From NCBI GenBank assembly GCA_022539475.1, contig VCMS01000023.1, positions 1-64,000 on the forward strand: DNA of 64,000 bases, written 5' to 3'. A model generated the notes under the pieces. It made no database searches. It saw only the letters and a program-made list of their open reading frames with translations, and was not told where the DNA came from. Made by a program: the position numbers and the translations under genes. Shown here one piece after another: positions 42,792 to 54,734 of this stretch (positions within the stretch are counted from its first letter, which is position 1; each line of letters opens with the position of its first letter). The DNA is from Gracilaria domingensis (Eukaryota; Rhodophyta; Florideophyceae; Gracilariales; Gracilariaceae).

Positions 42792-45700
42792 GGGTGAGAA
42801 AGAGCGAATGTTGTGGCGCACAGGGCATCCTGCTCAACTCCTGGACAAGCAGATGGCTTGTGACGACACGCCTTCTGATGACCTGTTGCCATCTTTGCGC
42901 GTGGTCCTGGAGGTCGGTTCACATTGATTGCGTCCCGCAGTCGGAGAAACCCAATGCGGCCGATCGCCTTCGTCAGGATGTCAGCGAGGTTACCCTGGAA
43001 TCGGATGTAGTGGAGAGAGATGTTGCCTCTACGGAGATGATCCCGGAGGTAGTGATGTCTTAGGTCGATGAATTTGCGGCGCTCGGAGTCCCCGATGTTG
43101 TTCCCGATGGCAAGAACTGCCTGGTTGTCAACGAAGAGAGGCGATAGGGATTCATCGAGCAACTGCGAGAAGGTCAGGGTGCTGCCAAGAAAGTATGTTG
43201 TTTGGACCGCAGCTGTTGCGGCGATGTATTCCGCCTCCGCTGTGGACAGGGCGATGCATGATTGCTGGGATGACTTCCATGATATGAGTCACTCTCGAAG
43301 TGTGAGAATAAACGCGGTGATTGATTTTCTGTTTTGGGCGTCTGTAACGAAGTCGGAATCTGCGAATGTCTTGAAAAAAAGATGCATGGAGTCCAATTGA
43401 TCGCGTGGGTTGTAGGTGATGCCGTTGGGCGTCGTGCTCTGCAGGTAACGCAGGAGCCCGTTTAAAAGCTTCCAATGCCGTTCAGTGGTGTGCATCAGTG
43501 TGTGGCCCAGTCTAGATACGGCGAACGCTGTATCAGGGCGAGTGCAATCTGCGACCCAGCGTAGGGTCCCGACGATTTGGAGGTATAGTTCGTTGATCGA
43601 TAGCAGGGGTGTGTCGTTTTCGTCTGGTGCGTGGTATTTTGACTTACTGCCATGAGGCGATTGGCGGGGGTTGCAATCTGAGAGCTGTGCGACAAAAAGG
43701 GCTTGATGAATGTAATAGGGTTTGCTCAGGTGTATTGTGCCATTCTCAGAGTACTTTATGGACCATTCGAGGTACGTTGCGGGCTTTCCAATGCGCTTGA
43801 TGTTGTATTTCTATGACAGGCCCTGGAAGAGGGAGTCAATTTCTGAGATGTGTGTGGATGCTATGATATAATCGTCGCTATTCAGACAGATGATTGTGCA
43901 ACGGTTCTGTTTGTGTTTGACGAAAAGGCACGGATCGTCGGGGCTTTGTTTGTACTGCAGAGGTAGAAGGAATTCAACGGCTCCCGCAAGGTAGTAATAG
44001 AAGCCGGATGGATTACCGTATAAGTTTCGGATGAGCTGGCCACCTGTGGTGTTGTGTTTGAACGTGCCATCGAAGCGCGGATGCTGCTTAATGTAGACGA
44101 GTTTGTCGTATTTGTACAGTTCATGAGGGTACGCCGTAGTGACATCGAAGTGTTCCAAATGCAACCGCTTTGCGGCTGCTATTGCAAAGACTGGCCGAAC
44201 CGTGTCTTTTTGCGCCAGGTGCGTCGAAGTATGATCCGGATCAAAGTGTAGATTGGGTTTCATGGGATCGCGTCGGACCGCAAGACGAACCTTACGTTCT
44301 TTGATTGCATCGTCGGGGGTTCTCTTGTACCGGTATTTCATGGTGAGGGGTATCAACCTTTGTGGAAGCCTTTCTTTCGGTAGCCATTTGAACACGCCCA
44401 AGTTGTCGAGTGTGTCGAGTTTGGCGTCGTGAGCTTCTGCCCATAGTTCGGCATCGGGGTATTTTTGGGCTTGCGAATGTGAAAGTGGTGGAGGTCTAGA
44501 CGGCGTGATAGCGAGTGGTGTGCGGTGTGGTGTGAATGCTTTGAAAGCAACTGGGGATGTTTGTACCGGGTCTTTGCACGCGTCGTATGGTTTGAAGTCT
44601 ATGGCTCTTATCCTTTTGTACACCAGGGTGTCAACGTCCTGTACTACGATATGTGTCTTCGAGACGCCGAACATGTATCGCACAATGCGCCCGGGACTGT
44701 CGAGTTTGGCTTGAGTAATTTGGTCTGTGATAACGGGAATGCTTCCCAGTTCGCCGAAAGTCAGCATGTTGACGATGAATGGGGATGGCCCCTGCCATAG
44801 TGTATATGAGATCTGTTGAGTTGCCTCGTGGAGGGTGCAGTTGTATTTGAAGGTGGCGTCTCACAGTGGGTATTACCAATATGAACTAGGAAGTCTTGAG
44901 TAATATAGTGAGGAGCGCACGATCCGGCCGATTGTGCCTATTACGCGTTCGGCAAGGGATTTCTCTTGAGGGCTGTACGGGATTGACGGGTAAAGCTCTG
45001 TTCCATGGCTGTTAAGGATGACCTGGACTTGTTTGAATGAGTATTCGCCAGCGTTGTCCGCCCTGAGTATGATGGGCGAATATCAGAATCTGTTTTCCAT
45101 GACGTTCAGGACTGCCTGGGTGAACTGGTAGAGCTGTTTCCGTGATTTCGCGCAGAACGTGAACAAGAATCGAGACCGAGTCTCGAGGAAGACTACGAAG
45201 TAGAAGTTGCGGTGGTTTGACTGCGGCATAATTGGACGTGCGATATCTGACGAGATGGACTTGCCGATTTCGTAGCTGTAGTTTGCGGTTTGTGTGGTTC
45301 CCTGGTGCGCTTCCCGTGGATACATACTGGACAGTGGAGCTTTGGCGGGTTTCGTTTGAGGATGGGAGGTAAGTCAAGAAGGTTGAGCTTAGCCATTTTT
45401 TGTAGGGTTCTGGGGTGCAGGTAGTTGTATTTCAGGTGCAATTCATGAAACGCAGCGGCGGTTGGTGTCCGCGGCTTTGCTTTGGGCGTTGCGCGCGGGT
45501 TGTTTTTGGTTACATTGGGATGTGACTGTGTGGTTGGCTTACGTTGATTCTGATGTGGTTTGCGTTTTGGTCTGAACGCTTGCCCAGGTGAAAATTTGGG
45601 TGGTGTATGTACGATTCATGTCTGATATGGGGGTTCAGGGGCCTATTTTGTGCCATGTTTGGCACAATTTCGTATGTAAGTCGTATCTGCGTCGCATATG

Positions 45701-46539
45701 TGCCGTATGAGTGCCTGGTGCATGACGGATGATGGCAGATGTAACGGAATAAAAAACGTAATTTTTTGAGATTGGCACTGTGCCTGTTGTGTGCGAATAC
45801 CATCCACAAACCAACCATGCGCACGCCATAGATACGACAAACATACAACGTACATCAGTCTTTCGCCCATAACAGCCACATAGTAGATACTTGAACCCTT
45901 TTGTCAGGCACAGATAGTCCATACACCACCCAAATGATTACCAGGGTTGGATTGGAAAAGTGGGAACCTTCTCTGTCGTAGTTGTGTGAGTCGTGTGCGT
46001 GCGTGATGCTATTGCAGTCGGTCTTAATTGTTTTCGTGCTCTGGACAGAAAGTATCCATTGCCCTTCCATCGGGCGGTGGCAATAATCTGTCGAGATGGG
46101 ATGTAAATAACAAATGCGACTTTAGGAGTGAACGCTACGAGACCGTACGTTTTCGCTATGTCATGTACAGCGATCAAAGTGCCATTAATTTGCTTAGAAA
46201 CTAGGGCTGGGAGGTGTATGGAATTCCCGCTTTCAGTCGTCAGCCGTAGCGTCCCTGTCTTTGAGATTGGAATTTGGGATGAGTCCGCCGTTGTGGTGTG
46301 AACAACGAGCGGCAGAGAACGTGCGTTTGTTAGTGACAATGACGTGTGTGAAGGATAGCAACCGGAATCAAGCAGAAACTTACGCGACTCGTTTTGATCG
46401 TCGGTGTTCTGGTGAGAAGCGTCCTTCAGTGCGTGCTGAAGTGCGTTGAACAGCAGTTCGTTTCTCTCTGCCGTGTCGGCTGAAGCATAGGCTTATTTCG
46501 CCGCGGGTTTGTTTGATCGACGATCGCGCTGCCCAATAA

Positions 46540-46970
46540 GATAAAGTGATGCGCAATGGATGTCCATCGGATGAAAAATTGAGACATCGATAGAATATCA
46601 GTTGGGCATCTTCTGCGCATACAGAATATCCGAATGATATGCCGTGGTACCCCATTAGATGCGACTAATTGATGCCCTCTACATGTCCTTTGGATGTAGA
46701 AAAACTATTACAAAGATATTCATGTGATGCACAAAGATATGTCCATTGGATGTCCGGAAATCCATGGTGCATCATTTGAACATCACGAAATCCAATGCAC
46801 ATTTCTTCGTACATCATATGCGTATCAGCCGGTTATCATTTGCTTATACTTCGTGCATCATCTGAGCATCATTTACGTATATCATATGGACATCTAAAGG
46901 ATATCAAATGGACATCTTCGGGTTTCGTAATTCTGATATGGGTTAACTGGAGAATATCATCCGGACATCA
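46540..46970. repeat. Degenerate repeat rich in ATATC/GGACATC words
   Basis: A 430-bp block in which variants of ATGGACATC, GATATC and ATCATATG recur every 15-25 bp on both strands. It interrupts the copia coding region and has no open frame. It may be an inserted satellite-like or foldback sequence. Confidence 0.55.
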
Positions 46971-48036
46971 ATTCCCCTTTCTAGGCTGGTACGGGTCGTA
47001 GCGAGACTTTTGAGTGTGCGTTTGGGTTGAGAGTTTTGAATCTGTCCTTTTGAGAGATGTGGGTATGTCGTCCATTGTCTGCAGCAGTTTGAAAAGCAGT
47101 TTTGTATCTGTCAACGGCGGTGTTTGCGTGTGAGATGTAGAGCCTGCAACGGACATGGTGGTGCTAGGTTCCTTAGGTGTTTTCAAAACAGAAAATCGGT
47201 ATATTGTATGTGCCTTCCTGGCTTCAGCGATCGATTGTGGTACATTTCTGGCGAGAACGGAGGCTGCTATTCCAGAAAAAGTGTTGGAGCTTGCTGTCAG
47301 ACCGCGTGGTAAGTTGTTAACGATGCGTTCTTCGCCTGTAAATTGTGCGCCTTCTGCTTTAATAAGAAGGGCTTGATAGCGACGATGCGTTTCAAGGTAG
47401 CCGTCGATTCTCTCAGATTTGTTGTATCTAAGCTTTAACGCTTTACGGAATAGTTGATCTACATCTTTCTGAGCAGATAGGTGGAACAAATCGCTGAGAT
47501 CTTTTACAACTCTCGATGGCGATTGGAGAAATATGTCATCAGGGATAAGCTTGTTAACTTTAATAGAATGCCGTTGGTTATGAGCGTTATGCATGATGCA
47601 AGACGCGTTTCAGTGCTTATCAGTCTCCAGAGAACGTTTCCGTCAAGATGTGTAAGCAGCCGTAAGTTGCAAGGATGTCTGCTAGGAAAACACTTTATTG
47701 CTTTTCATTAGTTTTGTAGAGGTTTTTTTGAGTATTTTACTGCTAAAGTCTCATGTAAGGTTATTTGTTTACAAAAAACTGAACAATTGTTGTATGGTGG
47801 ACAACGGTATGGCTGTTGCTTGAGCTGCAGTCTTTGTAAATTTTGTTCGTTTGGCTATAGCGATTAAAGTACAACGTTTGGCTGTTTCAAGTCTTGCTTT
47901 TTGTCGGAGGTCACGCTTTAGCAAGCTGTTATGCCGGTAAGTCGTTTTGACAGTTTTCTGTCGCAGTTAGCGTGGTTAACCGTTCGTGCGAGGAGCGGAT
48001 GGGATTGATCAAGGTGCGTAAGTGTAGCCCGTAATC

Positions 48037-48369
48037 TGTGGGAACACTATGAAGGAAACTGATACGCGGAATGTTAACTGGAGGAATATAAAGATGGTGG
48101 TTGTAATTGGGCTTGGATGAACTCTTCTTGTAGACCAGAGCAAGTTCTATCCCTTTTATACTACTAATAGAAAGGCGGAGCGGACCGCATAATAATTTGG
48201 TAGCCACGTAAATGGCCATGTAATAGTCTAAGCATAATAATTAAATATATTTTTAGAGAGGTTGGTTGCTCTGATAGTCATAATAATATTTTATAAGGGA
48301 GAGGTTGGGCTGCGAGTGTGATATGGCGACGCCGGCGGGCTTGCTGAGCTGGCTGCGTGTGCGACGACA
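48037..48369 (-). repeat. Copia LTR, 5' copy, with an insertion
   Basis: Starts TGTGGGAACAC and ends GCGACGACA. Its two ends match the other LTR. About 215 bp of AT-rich sequence (about 48084-48298) is present only here and looks like a small insertion. Confidence 0.7.
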
Positions 48370-49879
48370 GAGAGCACCGCAATAAATTTTCTCTTAAGCC
48401 TATAAATTTATTGAACTTGTGTTTCGCTGCCAGAGTGACTCTGCAGTGCAGAGTGCATTCGTATGCCAGTGGCGCGAAAGAGCACCATGCGTAGGTCGTC
48501 TGCCTGTAACGGCCTAGCCCGAGCGTAGAAGTCTTGACAAAGAACGACAGTTCTGTCGGGCACACACAAGAGGCTCTAAACGGCTTGACGCACAATCATG
48601 CGCGTAGGCGTAGCGGCGTTTATCGTCAACCGCGAGAACATGATCACACGGCGGAGGTTGAGTGTTTCGTAATCATGATGAAGACGTCGCTACTTGGGTC
48701 TTGTGGTGACGGAAAGTATGCGTTGTAACGCTGTGCAGACCTATGACGACGTTACCGAGGTGCTCCAAGCTTAGCTTGTGGAGAGTAAGGTGCTTCTCCC
48801 GTGGATTAGTGCTGCAGAAACGACAGCGCTGGCTCCGCATTCACTTCATGGCGTTAACTACCATGCAGAAAGAGTTGTTGCGCGTCGCGGAAAGATACGG
48901 CGGCGTGGAGCACAGCACAGTGGTTTGCGGTCGGCATGCGTTGCACGGGCGCGTGCTGTTTATCATGAGAGGAAAACTTTGCATTGCAACGCGGTTGCCG
49001 GCGTTGGGATGCGTTGGGAATCTCGAGTTGTGGCTCTAAACTTGGCATGTAGAACTAATCGTTATCGCGGCACGCGAGCGCACGGCGGCGTTTACCGCAG
49101 CACAGTTCTCTGTGGTAGGTATGCACGGCATGGCCGCGTGGAGTTCATCCTGAGAGGGAGAACGTTGTTCGGCGAGCGCGGTGGCCGGTGTTTTGATGGG
49201 ATATCCCCTCTGCGGCTTGGCGCTGAACTCGCGGACTGTGTCAAGCTAGGTGTTTAACGTTCTGACGCTGATGGTGCTGTGGTTTTGGAGACTACAGCTA
49301 GCGGCAGAGGTTGTCACAGGTGTGTGCGAGACACAGCCGTACTGTAGATGTGTAGTGACACTGTAGTGAATATGATGGTTCTTATTGCAGGTAATGCTCA
49401 ATAATATAGCAGGTGTGTCTGACTTCCCTTTGGGAAGCGAAACGGATCTAAACTCGGGACTCCGAAGGAGACCCACACCTTTCGAGCCGAACAAGAGAAC
49501 GGCCCGATAGAGTGCTGGGTTTTCTGGTGAAAGAGCGTTTCTTTCAACAGAAACGCTCTGCAGTATGTAGGAATTGGACTACTGCGCCCGTATTAGAGAG
49601 AGAGAGAGAGAAGCGTCTAACAGGTTACAGAACGAAAACACAACATTGCAAAGAACAAGAAGTAACTTTTGATATATTAATAAATGTCAAACAAGAGTAG
49701 GAAGTTTCAAATCAGATATGACCGTTTGTTTGAAGACAACAATGGCATTTCATCTTTCCCTTGTTACATCGCGCTCATAACTCTCTGTCAAGCAAAACGC
49801 TTACTATTCTATTGCGAACGCAAGTAAGGGTGTGGCAAACAATGTTCGTGTGCAGGGTGCTTCAACAGCAAGAACACTT
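48370..49879. other. Region of unknown content between copia and host genes
   Basis: No recognisable gene. Open frames at 48743-49039 and 48778-49257 encode a duplicated segment (listed separately). Also present are an 11-bp hairpin at about 49533-49561, a short GA microsatellite at about 49594, and a hairpin-rich stretch at 49411-49480. Confidence 0.55.
48897..49162 (+). repeat. Duplicated 80-bp module about 183 bp apart
   Basis: GGCGGCGTGGAGCACAGCAC at about 48898 and GGCGGCGTTTACCGCAGCAC at about 49083 begin two diverged copies. They encode GGVEHSTVVCGRHALHGRV and GGVYRSTVLCGRYARHGRV, in different frames. Confidence 0.6.
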
Positions 49880-50602
49880 CTAACGCAGACGTTGCCGCCG
49901 AGTAGCCCGTCGACTGGAGTCTGATTCAGTGGAGCTGCTGTATTCGTGTCTCTTCCGCCGGCCAGTACTTTCTCGCCCTCGCCTTCGCCTTCGACGAGTG
50001 GTATCATCGTGGCGAACCCTATGACCCTCTATTTCAGAGTCTGAACTGTATCGCTTAGACGTGTGAATCTCTTGACGCGCAATTTGACGGCGATGTTGTT
50101 GCTCTCGTCTCAAACGCCTCTCATCTCTCTCACGTCGTCTCACTTCCTTCCGTTCAGCTTTCTCGATCTTCCTTCGCTTCCGCGCTGCACGACGTGCTTC
50201 CGCAGCTCTTGGATTATTGTCATCATCGATTCCACTCGCATCACCTTCATTCAAAGCAGAGCGGACCGCATCCGAAAACGAACGACCAAGGAGAACGCGC
50301 TCCATGATGGCTTTCTCCCTCTCACGGACGAGCTGCAGGTCATCCATTGAGCTTTGTAACTGCTCCAGTGAGGGGCGAGATGGAGCCGAAGATGATTGAG
50401 GAGCGGATGCGGGAAGCTTACTGTACCAGTCATGCTCGCGGTTCGAGGCGTTTCTCTGCGACGTACTTGGTTTTGCTATAGAGTTTCCGAGATAATATGA
50501 CTTCTCGTTGTCTCGGATGGAATCCCACGTAAAATCGCCTCTACCGCCACGCGTGCCGTTCTTCCGCGACTCAGCTCCAATGAGGTCACCCACGAAGTCC
50601 AT
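49880..50602 (-). CDS. MMtag-domain protein (MMTAG2/C1orf35 homologue)
   Basis: 240 residues. The N-terminal part, RGGRGDFTWDSIRDNEKSYY followed by LGNSIAKP and HDWYSK, matches the MMtag domain (a GGxRGGxDxFxWxxVKxDKxRENYLGNS pattern, then WY) found across eukaryotes. The middle is a helical segment with RVLLGRSFSDAVRSAL. The C-terminal 100 residues are Arg/Lys/Glu-rich with an RS-like end (RRATRRQRLR). Family members are nuclear, poorly characterised and linked to RNA processing. The length is close to that of animal homologues. Host gene, single exon, not repeated in the window. Confidence 0.85.
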   Translation of the reverse strand: MDFVGDLIGAESRKNGTRGGRGDFTWDSIRDNEKSYYLGNSIAKPSTSQRNASNREHDWYSKLPASAPQSSSAPSRPSLEQLQSSMDDLQLVREREKAIMERVLLGRSFSDAVRSALNEGDASGIDDDNNPRAAEARRAARKRRKIEKAERKEVRRRERDERRLRREQQHRRQIARQEIHTSKRYSSDSEIEGHRVRHDDTTRRRRRRGRESTGRRKRHEYSSSTESDSSRRATRRQRLR

Positions 50603-50766
50603 TGAGTCTTATCAGATGGGAAGCAAACTAGTGCTGCGAAATGTTGATGACGTTCGCACAACCGGAAGCATAGCAACCTGCGTGCTAAAAGACAGCAGTC
50701 GCGTCACGAATCTCCGACACAACACAGCATTTTTTTCGTCGGGGGACTGCGGAACGAACTGCATGT

Positions 50767-50811
50767 CACGACGCCTCGGCCCCTCTCAAGGAGAGGGGCC
50801 GAGGCGTCGTG
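50767..50811. repeat. 21-bp perfect GC-rich hairpin
   Basis: Arms 50767-50787 and 50791-50811 with loop AAG, centred about 190 bp upstream of the MMtag gene start. Perfect pairing over 21 bp. Confidence 0.95.
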
Positions 50812-51477
50812 GCGGACCTTCTTACATCTACTGTGGCTTACAGTGACGCTTCTCACAATCTCTCTACGTGTAGTCTGCCAACTGTTTGGAGAGGCTCCAC
50901 ACACACTGGGCACACTGGATTTATCAAACCCAACTCTCAGCATATTCCGCCTCATAATCACGGACATCAGCCTTTTTCTCTTTTAAACAAGCCTTCTTTC
51001 CCAGTAATCCCAGTGAACCATGTGATTCATGTCTATTTGGTGTGCGCGCTTTGTTCTTTTGACTTCATAATTCGCTGACTTCCCTTCCTGAAATTAGTGC
51101 CTCGGGGCAGTGGTGAGCTTCCACAGGTCTGCAAAATATGGCGATCAGGGTAAACTGTGCTTTGGATTTCTTCTTCTGCATGATTTCTACTTCGAGCTAG
51201 AAATCAAAGGTAGATGACCACATATAAAGACAAAAAGAGAACAAAACGAGAGAAGAAGAATAACTTACTAGGTTCACATGCAACTTCATCATGATTTGAG
51301 ATATTTGATTCTTGATCAAACTTCGGTCAAACTTGTGTATCTTTCACGGGAAATCATTGAACCGCTTCTATTAGATCTCCAGATAATAAACAAATTAAAC
51401 TTGTATATATTCTTCGTCATTATGCTTAACAAAACTGCGTCCTCCATTCTTTCTCCTTAAAAACTTATCGAAGAATT
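50812..51477. other. Intergenic, no gene seen
   Basis: AT-richer spacer between the hairpin and the LINE remnant. No open frame with recognisable features. Confidence 0.6.
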
Positions 51478-51762
51478 ATGTACCATCGTTATGGAAAAAC
51501 CACTGAGCAACTCCGGCGCTCTTGTCTGGTCCTCTGTACTGTATCTCAACCCTTTTATAATCGTACGGCGCACGTCTCCACACTTGACCCTGTAGCTACA
51601 TCTATCGAGAACAATAATGTCGTCAAGTGCAGTTGTAGAGTCGACGATGAGAAAGACGCAAACCACGTTCTGTTTCGATGCCTACTAACGAACGCATCAA
51701 GACGAAACGAACTAACACCCCATCGAGAGCGACAAGACAAGTCAGAGATAGATATGATTTAG
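51478..51762 (+). mobile_element. Possible LINE 3'-end remnant
   Basis: A 94-codon frame containing VKCSCRVDDEKDANHVLFRC followed by NASRRNEL. The C-x-C-x8/9-H-x4-C pattern with HVLF is typical of the zinc-binding tail after the reverse transcriptase of many non-LTR retrotransposons. Nothing of the reverse transcriptase itself is visible, so this would be a short 5'-truncated piece, as LINE copies often are. Confidence 0.4.
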
Positions 51763-52746
51763 CAATGGCAGTCAAAGTTTTGGGCTTTTCGTAGAACAGA
51801 GAATTACCTCTAGTAGCTCTCCTGTTGCTTCGGATTAAGGGGCAACAGACCAAAGTGAAGAAGAAGTATCACCGTGTTTTGGTCTCGTGGGAAACTATCT
51901 AGCTTATGTCTTCAGTTGCTGAAAATTCCTGGAAGAGCTCCTGTGGCGAACTACCCCAGAGATTTTTAGTCGGCCGCAAACAAATAGTACTGGCAGATTG
52001 TGCTGTCAATAATGGTGATTGCTTTCATGGTTGCCAGCCTCCCTCGTGCGTCTCTCCCTTCACATAGACTAATGATGTATGGGTTTAGGGCTCGAACAGA
52101 TGGCTGGGATATGCAATACCGCTCCGGATGTGCGTATTAATATCTGTAGACTACAATAATATCAGAATTACTTCATGTCGTTTATTCCATATGCCACCAA
52201 ATGCTGCCCTCGACAATAAAAACGTGAAAAGGAATTTGAGCTGAAGCAAACCCTGAGGTGCTGCAGGCCCAGGCCGAGCATGGCTGGCAGATCGGTTTGG
52301 CGACTCGTGCCATGCGATCACTCTGCTTGCTCACGAGACGCCAATGCAGCGCCACCTCCCCAGGTTATCCCCATCCCATCCGCATTGTTGCGTCATCTGA
52401 TCTAATTCGACGGTAGAACTTGTTCCGCGAAACGCACCAGCGGATTGAGTCTGCTCTGCCATCCGAGCTTCAGCAGTGTGCTGCATCGCCAGCCTTCCTG
52501 GAATCCAGCCCGCTACCGCAGCCCGCGCTGCTTTGAAAATCCACTCTCATCGGCGAGCACGAATGCGAAAAGGAGCGCCAATTGTGCACATGCGTATCCC
52601 AAGTCGTTCGATTTAAAGCTCTTTTGAAGAACTCTGCTGGAACACGGAACACGTACTTTTAGCAAGTTCATACTGTTCGTGCCAGTATCTTTTCTGAGCA
52701 ACTGAGATTCGAACACATTAGACGACAAACGAGTGACGTTTCTACG
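51763..52746. other. Intergenic, no gene seen
   Basis: About 1 kb with only short, unsupported frames. Its right end should contain the promoter of the RUS-family gene. Confidence 0.6.
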
Positions 52747-54567
52747 ATGATCGCAACCTATCGTGCAACAAATCCAGCTTTTGCATCACATTTCCCTGCC
52801 AAACTCCAGTTTCGCGTCCCGGTTGCTCTTTCTGCGAAATGGAAACATACTCGATTCTCTTCAAGACCACCAAGACAACCTCCAAGAAGACAAAGCCGGG
52901 ATACATCAGTTATCGCATGGATTTCTTGCGATCCAATCCAAGATTCCCTTATTATCAACGCAGCAAGATCCTCTTGTCTTCCAGTTGTGACAGTACATTA
53001 CCATGATCCTGTCGCAGTGGCTAACACAGCGCGTTCTATGGGAGCACGAACCGTTTACCTTGCTGCCAATCGTAATAAGTTTTGTTTCAAAGTTTTACAA
53101 GCGCACAGTCTTTTGACAATCCCTGTTCGAATGTGCGGGGAGGTAACTCATTGGAGCAACGTCAGAGGTGTACCAATGTCTAATGCTTCTATTGCTGCCC
53201 CAGCGATAGGGAGCTCGGCCCCACTCCTGCTTGAGAGGAACGGTGGGACTGTCACAACGTTTTATGATTCCAATGAAAAAGGGCGCGGGGCAATAGGAAG
53301 TTTGACCCCACAGAAAGAAGTTGATGACAGACCCTTGTTGGATAAGCTAGTTGCATGGCTAAGTAAGATTTACCTGCCAAGTGGTTTTCCTCATACCACA
53401 ACACCGGATTACATCTCCTTCACGAAGTATCGCACCCTGCAAAATCTAGCATCTGCGATTATGTCAGTTATCAGGTACGGCCTTCTTAAGATGTCTTCAG
53501 TGGTGATAGCTTTCAATACAATCTTGCTGACAGAAACAATCTTTGCCAAACTCTTTTTCTCTTGAAGTACGGAGGCATTATTATTCGGTCTAGGACTTGG
53601 AAAAAAAGTTGCAGCAGGTGCAGCTGCTACAAGCTGGGTACTAAAGGATGGTGCGTCATACATTGCGAAGATTTTGTATGGAAGTGTTTTCGGTTCTAAG
53701 TTTGATGATGACCCAAAGAGTTGGAGAATAGCTGCCGACATAGTTGAAGACATTGGCGGAGCCATAGAAATTTTGACTCCTCTCTTTCCACTGACTTACT
53801 TTTTGCCACTGGCTTCGCTAGCAGTTTGTTTAAAGGGCATGTCACTAATGACGGGAACTGCCACACGTCATGTGGTATATCGCTCTCTCGCAGCGAGTGG
53901 GATGCAGAATACTGGGGATATTGCAACGAAAGGAGAATCACAGGGAGTTACAATGAAAATGCTTGGTCTTGGCTTAGGTATCATCATCTCGTCAAGAATT
54001 GGGCAGAAGTATTATGTTTTACTTGGTGCTTATGGTCTACTTGCCGTAGTTCATATCGCTGCAAACTGGAGATCGGTCCAGTGTGTACAATTTTCTTTCT
54101 TCAACAAGCAAAGAGCGTCTATTTTGATCGACAGTCATTTAGATCGGTTGCAGATGCCTACTCCGCGGGATGTTTCTTCGATCGAACGGATTGTTTTGCC
54201 ACCTTGGAGGGGTTTTCAGTCGTCTGTTAAACTAGGCGCGGGTGTCGCTGAATCTGTCACCACACCCAAGGACCTTGCAGAGGCAAGAAAGTTGTTCGGG
54301 AAGGAGCGTTTTATGATCTTTGTAACCGATGGCGGAAACAATATGAAGATACTGCTGCAGGACGCGGCAAAACCTGTTGATATTCTGCGGGCTTATTACA
54401 CGGCAAAACAATTGAAGAGGTTAAACAGTAGTTCGAAGCAAGCTCTAACAGAGTCACTCAAGTACATGAGGAGCAATATAGATTCGTTTCTCAAGGAAAC
54501 TGCTGCAGCTGGTTGGGATACTCGACACATGTTGCTAGCAGATGATACTGTTAGAATAGCGTGGTAA
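52747..54567 (+). CDS. RUS-family (DUF647) membrane protein, two exons
   Basis: Exon 1 is 52747-53474, intron 53475-53567, exon 2 53568-54567, giving 575 residues. The first about 55 residues are basic and Ser/Thr/Arg-rich with almost no acidic residues, like an organelle transit peptide. The family core follows: LPSGFPHTTTPDYISF, STEALLFGLGLGKKVAAGAA, WRIAADIVEDIGGAIEIL and NTGDIATKGESQGV, each matching a conserved block of ROOT UVB SENSITIVE proteins. Several hydrophobic helices occur in the second exon. Plant RUS1/RUS2 act in early seedling UV-B signalling and vitamin B6-linked physiology; the algal role is unknown. Splicing joins SVI to STEALL without loss. Confidence 0.93.
53475..53567 (+). 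other. Spliceosomal intron in the RUS-family gene
   Basis: 93 bp, 5' GTACGG, 3' TTTTTCTCTTGAAG, with a good branch-point word TGCTGAC 36-43 bases before the acceptor. Removing it restores the family sequence across the joint. It is the only clear intron in the window. Confidence 0.9.
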
Positions 54568-54734
54568 ACGAGAAGTTATAGCTCAAATGGGAATTGGAGA
54601 AACAGACTTTACCAGTTTCCAAGCCCTACAATGTACACTAAAAAGGTAGGACGACGTTTGTTCGTCCTTGCTCGTCCTGAATGTTTCATCAACACAGTTA
54701 GAATTAGATACAGTTCCTGAGTTAGTCACCAAAA

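Larger units (their letters stand above)
42673..48369 (-). mobile_element. Ty1/copia LTR retrotransposon, fossil
   Basis: Minus-strand element. In its own 5' to 3' order: LTR (48037-48369), gag region (47594-46968), protease-like region (about 46339-45938), GAG-pre-integrase and integrase region (about 45560-44880), reverse transcriptase (about 44767-43811, with the GVFKWLPKE entry block and HFDVTTAY), RNase H (about 43495-42850, with FVDNQAVLAIG and HYLRDHLRRG), LTR (42673-42791). Integrase before reverse transcriptase is the copia order. Two blocks without coding (about 45580-45930 and 46500-46970) look like later insertions. Old and well broken, with several to about ten breaks. Confidence 0.88.

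Noticed and set aside
49411-49480. tRNA-like structure with a 7-bp acceptor-like stem (AGGTGTG / CACACCT)
   Set aside because: Inner hairpins do not match D, anticodon and T arms, and the B-box-like word fits at only about 8 of 11 positions. Not a supportable tRNA or SINE head.
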